Origin: Anthopleura xanthogrammica
Lineage: Eukaryota; Cnidaria; Anthozoa; Actiniaria; Actiniidae
Assembly: GCA_964019055.1 (NCBI GenBank)
Contig: OZ025218.1
Coordinates: 3,494,169-3,558,168 of the forward strand
Direction: 5' to 3'
Length of the DNA stretch: 64,000 nt
Under the pieces are notes generated by a model. The model saw only the letters and a program-made list of their open reading frames with translations. It ran no database searches and was not told the DNA's origin. Of this stretch, positions 60,801 to 64,000 are shown in pieces; the stretch's first letter is position 1; every line of letters begins with the position of its first letter. Made by a program: the position numbers and the translations under genes.

Positions 60801-63465
60801 GGCCAATATGGAATGTTTCTTCCAATGCCGTCAATATAAACCTATATTGGAGACTCAAAATCACAATAAGTTTTGTAAATATAACTAAACCTTGAGGCTG
60901 TGCTGGTTGTGCCATGCGCTGTGACTTAGCCCGGCGTCCACTACCACTTGATTGCTGTTCAGTGTTCTTGGGTGCTTTTGACCTCTTCCTTTTTGTACTT
61001 CCTAAAATCAATACTGACTGAGTTTAGAATTTATTCTATTATTCAAAGGATTAAATGCAATTACTGTAACAAGCACTGTACATAAAAAAAGCACTTTATG
61101 CATCCTAAAAAAAACATGGTTTGCAGATCCCAGATTTCCTCCAAGATAAGCCATCTTTGGCATTGTTACCTAACATTTATACTAAATTATTATTCCAAAG
61201 AAAAATTACTGGACATTGCCTTCTACATCTTAGAGCCAGCATGAAAACATAAGAATTCAAACTAGTTAAAAATGTTGTTTCATATGCACTAAATTTGTTT
61301 TAATTGAACCAAGCTTTCCACCTTTAGAAGCTGCCATCCTCAGGGTTGTGAAAGCGCACGCATAATACAATAGAGATGGAACAACATTTTAAATTAACCT
61401 ATACCTGAGTACAAATAAGTACTTGATATAGAAATTCTATTTTGTGCCAAATATCTTATTTATTTCATAATAATTTTTTATACAGTTAACCTTTTACTGG
61501 CCAGTGCTTGAGGACATCAATGGACTTTTGAAACAACATAGAATGAAATACTTTGTAAGCTCCACTGCCTAAAAATAAGAAATGAAAAAAAAAAAAGAAA
61601 TGATACAACACAAATCAAAGAAAATTATTATGGCAATTTATTTTGCAGGGTTCATACCATTGAAAGATGTTTAAATTTTCAGGACCCAGAACTCAAAAAC
61701 ATACATGTACAAGTATCAAATGTCGCTTACATGGCGACTTGTGTGGGCATGATCCAGCTCTCAGTTTATAGCATGAACCGTGATTCATATAATTTTGATA
61801 AATGTACGAGCTGGGCAGCATTAAATTTTCTAACAATCCGTTATGATATTTTATGGCCGGCCCTTTGTTCAACCCCTTTTTCTACCTGAAAACTATTCAA
61901 AATAGGCAATGCGCATCAAAGCTCACAAAGCACTCTGGGAAAGTGAGTCCTGTAAAAATAGAACAAGGAATTTAAAGGAACTAGCTATCAGAAAAAAATA
62001 CTCTATTGAAATACTTACATTTCCATAGAAAATGTCAAAGGAAAAATTGTCGGGTGAATTTTTAGAGGAGCCAAAAAAGCATAAGAACTCTCTTTCCCAT
62101 CATGCTTTGTGCTGGAAATTCGAGGAAATGCATATTGACTAATTTGAATGATATTCCATCTGTGATTTATCTAGACCACTCAATAAATGATTTTCAAAAC
62201 AAAGGGTGAGGGCCGCAGGTTTTGATGAACAATGTTTTGCACGATTAGTCATTCGCTCAGCTGGTATCAAAGGGAGGTATATACTCACCTGGTATCTGTA
62301 AGAGTACTATATAGATATTAGCAGCGAGAACACCACTCTCTAGCTTAGGGCTTGGTCTTGTTGACCTCTTACACGACATGACCATAGCATGGATGACAGC
62401 AATCAAATTATACAGAGATACATCATTATCAGACAAAACTCTCCATAATCCTGAAAATGGAATGCAGTATTTTAGTGCAAGAAAACAGTTATAATAATAA
62501 ATATTAGAATACTGTAAGGCAGACGTAGCAGGAGTTGAGGACTGGGGAGATACTTGATATTACTGTAATCTGACAAACCACAGAGCAGATTTTGTATGAC
62601 TATAAAAAGCTCACAGCATGAATGCAGTCATGACAAAAAGTCAGCCAATCAAAAATCTAGACAACATTGTGGTTGCGGCAAGGCATGCTTTCTCCATCCA
62701 ATCAAATGCACGAAACACAGATCAACAAGAATAGGTCCACAAGAGTACAGGGCCGTAGCAGGGGGAGGAGCCTGGGGGGCCGGGGCCCCCAATAATTTCG
62801 GAGGTACTGTATATCAAACATTGAAAAGTGTAGGTCTATTACTAATACTTTTGACCTAGCCCCCCCCCCCCCCCCCAAAAAAAAACTCTTGGTACTAGAG
62901 TAAGCTTATCTACTATTTACAACAGTCAAACACGAATAAAAGGAATTTGCCTCAGCTATGCAGTGATGATTTCGCTGGAAACGTCTATGCCTGGCATTGA
63001 AATGTTTAAATGTTGCTGAAACAGCTCAAACAGCTTCAATGAATGCCTGTGATAAATTTATGAGCTTGGGTTATTTTGGGTTAAGCTTAATATTTCCAGT
63101 CGTAAAATTTGCTTGATAATTTTCAACCAAGTAACATTTGCGTAAAGAAATTCCTAATAACCCTTGCAATGTGTATAAAAAAGGATATGAATGTACAAAA
63201 TGATGTGTTTAGATTCCCAGATCCACACAGTACCTTCTACAGTGCTGTCTTGTGTTGTAGTGGACCATGTTCGACAACAAGCCAGTAACTGACAAAGTCC
63301 TCGTTTATAATACTGATTTGCCTCAACATTCTCTTCCAGTACATCAGGCAGTCCTTCAAAAACACAGAAATCGTTCTCCCATGCTTGATCGGACCACTGT
63401 TTAGGAATCTCTCTTAAATTTAACAGATTACAAGCTTCTAAAGTCTTTTCGACTAAAGTCGCCAT
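40674..63465 (-). CDS. NCAPD3: NCAPD3, condensin II complex HEAT-repeat subunit D3
   Basis: NCAPD3 is the HEAT-repeat subunit of condensin II that helps load the complex on mitotic chromosomes. Forty exons: 63234-63465, 62289-62450, 61491-61568, 60891-61001, 60248-60381, 59394-59527, 59100-59145, 58761-58817, 58284-58390, 57761-57872, 57044-57130, 56879-56951, 56696-56783, 56033-56228, 55286-55333, 54231-54346, 53894-54082, 53164-53266, 52774-52873, 52387-52476, 51579-51655, 51143-51169, 50822-50903, 50486-50547, 49867-50017, 48832-49070, 48012-48096, 47236-47340, 47099-47168, 46860-46944, 46306-46395, 45787-45894, 45375-45434, 44724-44808, 44365-44483, 42345-42635, 41985-42174, 41778-41871, 41193-41229, 40674-40766. 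Every phase joins; total 1470 residues (human about 1498). Diagnostic blocks: [70 protein letters not shown]. An acidic linker ([13 protein letters not shown]) lies near residue 215. The tail is basic ([23 protein letters not shown]). The exon 36 acceptor is the least certain border: a better pyrimidine tract at 42659 would break phase. Confidence 0.95.
42690..43130. repeat. (GCAAGCAG)n minisatellite with GAAA flanks in NCAPD3 intron 35
   Basis: 42765-43008 is an almost pure 8-bp GCAGGCAA array; (GAAA)n and (GAAC)n purine tracts flank it. Long open frames in it (ACLLACLP on minus, KQASRQAG on plus) are repeat artefacts. Confidence 0.9.
43141..43395. mobile_element. MITE with AAGGCGCGTTTACAC / GTTATCACGCCTT ends (NCAPD3 intron 35)
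   Basis: GCAATTTTCTCTGCAACTTG and GTTGCGAGACAAGTTGCA repeat inverted near 43340-43380 (TTGCGACACAAGTTGCAG). Related TTGCGAGACAAGTTGCA blocks occur at 32260-32360 in FANK1 intron 4. A degraded relative may start at 47718 (AAGGCCGATTTACACAG). Confidence 0.65.
44061..44244. mobile_element. Palindromic MITE in NCAPD3 intron 35
   Basis: CTGCGATTCTCAATATTCTG.CGAACTC mirrored by TTCGCAGAATATTGAGAATC.GCAG; inner TTTTTCGCTGCCG..AGTCAAAA and TTGATTGACGGCAGCGAAAA. Related to 8128-8290. Confidence 0.75.
45013..45275. mobile_element. MITE with CCCGGGGGG-type ends in NCAPD3 intron 33
   Basis: CCCCGGGGGGTACTCCC at the left and a poly-C GGGCC at the right bound a segment with ATGCTCCGCCC / GGGCGGAGCAT inverted blocks and TATAAAAGGG repeats. 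Confidence 0.6.
46504..46642. mobile_element. Palindromic MITE in NCAPD3 intron 30
   Basis: AATAGCTGTTATTACGGATG.TATGCAAATGAGA is mirrored by TCATTTGCATACATCCGTAA.TAACAGCTATT. Confidence 0.75.
49333..49474. mobile_element. Palindromic MITE, TA-flanked, copy 2 (NCAPD3 intron 25)
   Basis: Same family as 21632-21772 in reverse orientation; ends GCGTGCAAACAATATATCCG and GTTTGCACTC, TA at 49331-49332 and 49475-49476. Confidence 0.85.
50207..50365. mobile_element. MITE copy in NCAPD3 intron 24 region, family shared with 53360
   Basis: AGAGCAGATTTCGTATGAGT..GTTTTCATACACGACACGG..TTTTTCATAGTCATATACGA recurs, in the same orientation, at 53360-53530. The ends are inverted (AGCA.ATTTCGTATGA; TCATATACGAAAATTGCT). 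Confidence 0.6.
51735..52000. mobile_element. MITE copy in NCAPD3 intron 20
   Basis: ACTTTCACATCCCCATGATG..TTTTTGGGGGCAACAACGAG and GTAACACCAAACGTTTCATT..CTCCCATGCGTGTGGA repeat, reversed, the element at 12790-13185. Confidence 0.6.
53360..53530. mobile_element. MITE copy in NCAPD3 intron 17, family shared with 50207
   Basis: Aligned with 50207-50365 at both ends (ATAGAACAGATTTCATATGA; TTTTTCATAGTCATACGAAA), more diverged in the middle. Confidence 0.55.
53555..53868. repeat. Imperfect (ATC)n microsatellite in NCAPD3 intron 17
   Basis: Interrupted CAT/ATC trinucleotides with a CAGTAATCATCATC sub-repeat. It ends about 25 bp before the exon 17 donor side (53894). Confidence 0.85.
54650..55240 (+). 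repeat. 21-bp minisatellite in NCAPD3 intron 15
   Basis: About 23 copies of a 21-bp unit (GATGATGCTGGTG followed by TTGGTGCT) nearly fill the intron between exons 55286-55333 and 54231-54346. The unit length is a multiple of three and contains no stop in several frames, giving long MLVLVLM, ISTNTS and SAPTPA readings that are not supported as genes. Confidence 0.92.
55605..55895. mobile_element. MITE-like CCCTGACTTTTC repeat in NCAPD3 intron 14
   Basis: Repeated TTCCCTGACTTTTCCCTGAC units near the left and TTCACTGACTTTTTCTTGAC.CGTGGGAACCCTG at the right. The GGGAACCCTG end resembles the CGAACCCTG ends of 57228-57521. Low confidence in exact borders. Confidence 0.5.
57228..57521. mobile_element. 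MITE with CAGGGTTCGTGCAGGTCC-type ends in NCAPD3 intron 10
   Basis: CAGGGTCCGTGTAGG on the left mirrors CCTGCACGAACCCTG on the right; multiple TTCAAGGAC / TTTCAAGGAG repeats fill it. It splits a SINE-like sequence (57180-57227 and 57522-57590). A related right end (CCGTACGAACCCTGG) is at about 58205-58220. Confidence 0.65.
58980..59055 (+). repeat. Retroelement tail with (ATT)n
   Basis: GTAATGCGCCTTGAACTATG followed by GATAAGCGCGCTATATAAGT and (ATT)7 resembles the conserved 3' tail of cnidarian/metazoan LINE-SINE pairs. In NCAPD3 intron 7. Confidence 0.55.
59640..59810 (+). mobile_element. tRNA-derived SINE in NCAPD3 intron 5
   Basis: AGTTCAATTCCTTGACTAATGG resembles a B box; the tail block GCCCAGAGGTTGTTTCAGGG is shared with 39388. 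Confidence 0.5.
59928..60114. mobile_element. Uninterrupted MITE copy matching 10112-10611
   Basis: Ends AGGGGTTAAAATAACAGC and GGCTGTTATTTTAATGAGCC.CT. It serves as the empty-site reference for the inner MITE at 10160-10468. Lies in NCAPD3 intron 5. Confidence 0.75.
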
Positions 63466-64000
63466 GTTTATCGAACTTTGCACTTCGCGCCTTTTTTTGT
63501 CTGCATTCGATCGATAATCACTCGATATCCAATCGATAATTGATTGGCAAGGATTGATTAGCAACCAGTCTTCCGACTTTCCGTTAGTCGTACTTAGGGG
63601 GGTGGGGAGGTTAGCATATTTTCTTCGAAATATTTTTTAGATAAAAGAAAAAAAATTACATTTTTGTAATATGATTGGAACCTCTAGTGTATTTCATAGA
63701 CTTAAAGTATATAGTTTATACACTTTAGAACTATAACAAGAGTAGTGACTGTCATTTTTTGGTTGTGGAATGTTTTGGATATTGGCAATTCCCTACCCCT
63801 CCACTCCCTAGAGAGACTTGTTGCTCACATTAAAGCCACGTATGGAACAGCTGGGTTCACAAGATCAAACAGGATAAATTGTTTCTATTGCAATCGGAGG
63901 CACTTGGAAACGACAAACTACAAAAAATTCCTTGGATTAGTGACCTTGTATCCATCTAGGACAAAAGACAAAAGATCGTTGAAGAAAATGGCCAAGAAAA
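63466..64000. promoter_or_regulatory. NCAPD3 5' flank
   Basis: Just upstream of the NCAPD3 ATG are ACTTCGCGCC (63482-63491, E2F-like) and a cluster of ATCGAT-type motifs with CCAAT boxes (63505-63545: TTCGATCGATAATC, TCGATATCCAATCGATAA, ATTGATTGG). An E2F site would fit a cell-cycle gene. No other gene is visible to the right window edge. Confidence 0.35.

Noticed and set aside
63466..63564. Upstream in-frame Met extending NCAPD3 by 33 residues
   Set aside because: The extension covers the promoter-like ATCGAT cluster and has no similarity to the family; MATLVEK at 63465 fits better.
1..64000. Genuine tRNA or rRNA genes, CRISPR arrays, prophage or bacterial operons
   Set aside because: Only tRNA-derived SINE fragments with degraded boxes were seen; no cloverleaf, repeat-spacer array or operon-like gene packing is present.

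Overview
The window looks like nuclear DNA of an anthozoan cnidarian (stony coral or sea anemone). This is an inference from the gene style: AT-rich introns with GT-AG borders, many short phased exons, animal-specific proteins, and a heavy load of Harbinger-type and short foldback DNA transposons. No organism is named by the sequence itself.

Layout from left to right. (1) 1897-11345, minus: USP39, the spliceosomal pseudo-deubiquitinase, 14 exons, with its C-terminal exons beyond the left edge. Its introns carry a 3.06 kb foldback element (2261-5317), a nested pair of miniature transposons (MITEs) and other repeats; a ~470 bp palindrome starts about 70 bp upstream of its start codon. (2) 13396-17353, plus: a CRAL-TRIO lipid-binding protein resembling the N-terminal half of PTPN9/MEG2, but ending before any phosphatase domain. 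(3) 18196-19215: 1 kb of (CAT)n. (4) 20040-21845: foldback MITE and a dead LINE reverse transcriptase. (5) 23004-26324: an apparently intact PIF/Harbinger transposon with identical 127-bp inverted ends, a DDE transposase and a Myb-like partner gene. (6) 26451-27638, plus: an intronless acetylserotonin O-methyltransferase-like gene that lacks the family's catalytic histidine. (7) 28080-29620: cruciform-prone TATACAC array, 41-bp minisatellite and a G/C-tract MITE. (8) 31263-35156, minus: FANK1 (FN3 plus ankyrin repeats). (9) 37284-39249, plus: TMEM101, divergent from FANK1. (10) 40674-63465, minus: complete NCAPD3 (condensin II subunit D3), which I resolve into 40 phase-consistent exons (about 1470 residues).

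The host genes are unrelated housekeeping or animal genes and form no pathway: splicing (USP39), chromosome condensation (NCAPD3), lipid/vesicle binding (CRAL-TRIO), a membrane protein (TMEM101), an ankyrin protein (FANK1) and a methyltransferase. I found no CRISPR, phage or bacterial island, and no clearly new multi-gene system. The most novel material is in the mobile DNA: the symmetric Harbinger element, the large foldback element with unrecognised exon-like coding pieces, a nested MITE whose empty-site paralogue lies in the same window, and inverted MITE copies flanking a FANK1 exon.

Exon borders come from splice consensus, reading-phase bookkeeping and remembered vertebrate homologues; none was tested against transcripts.
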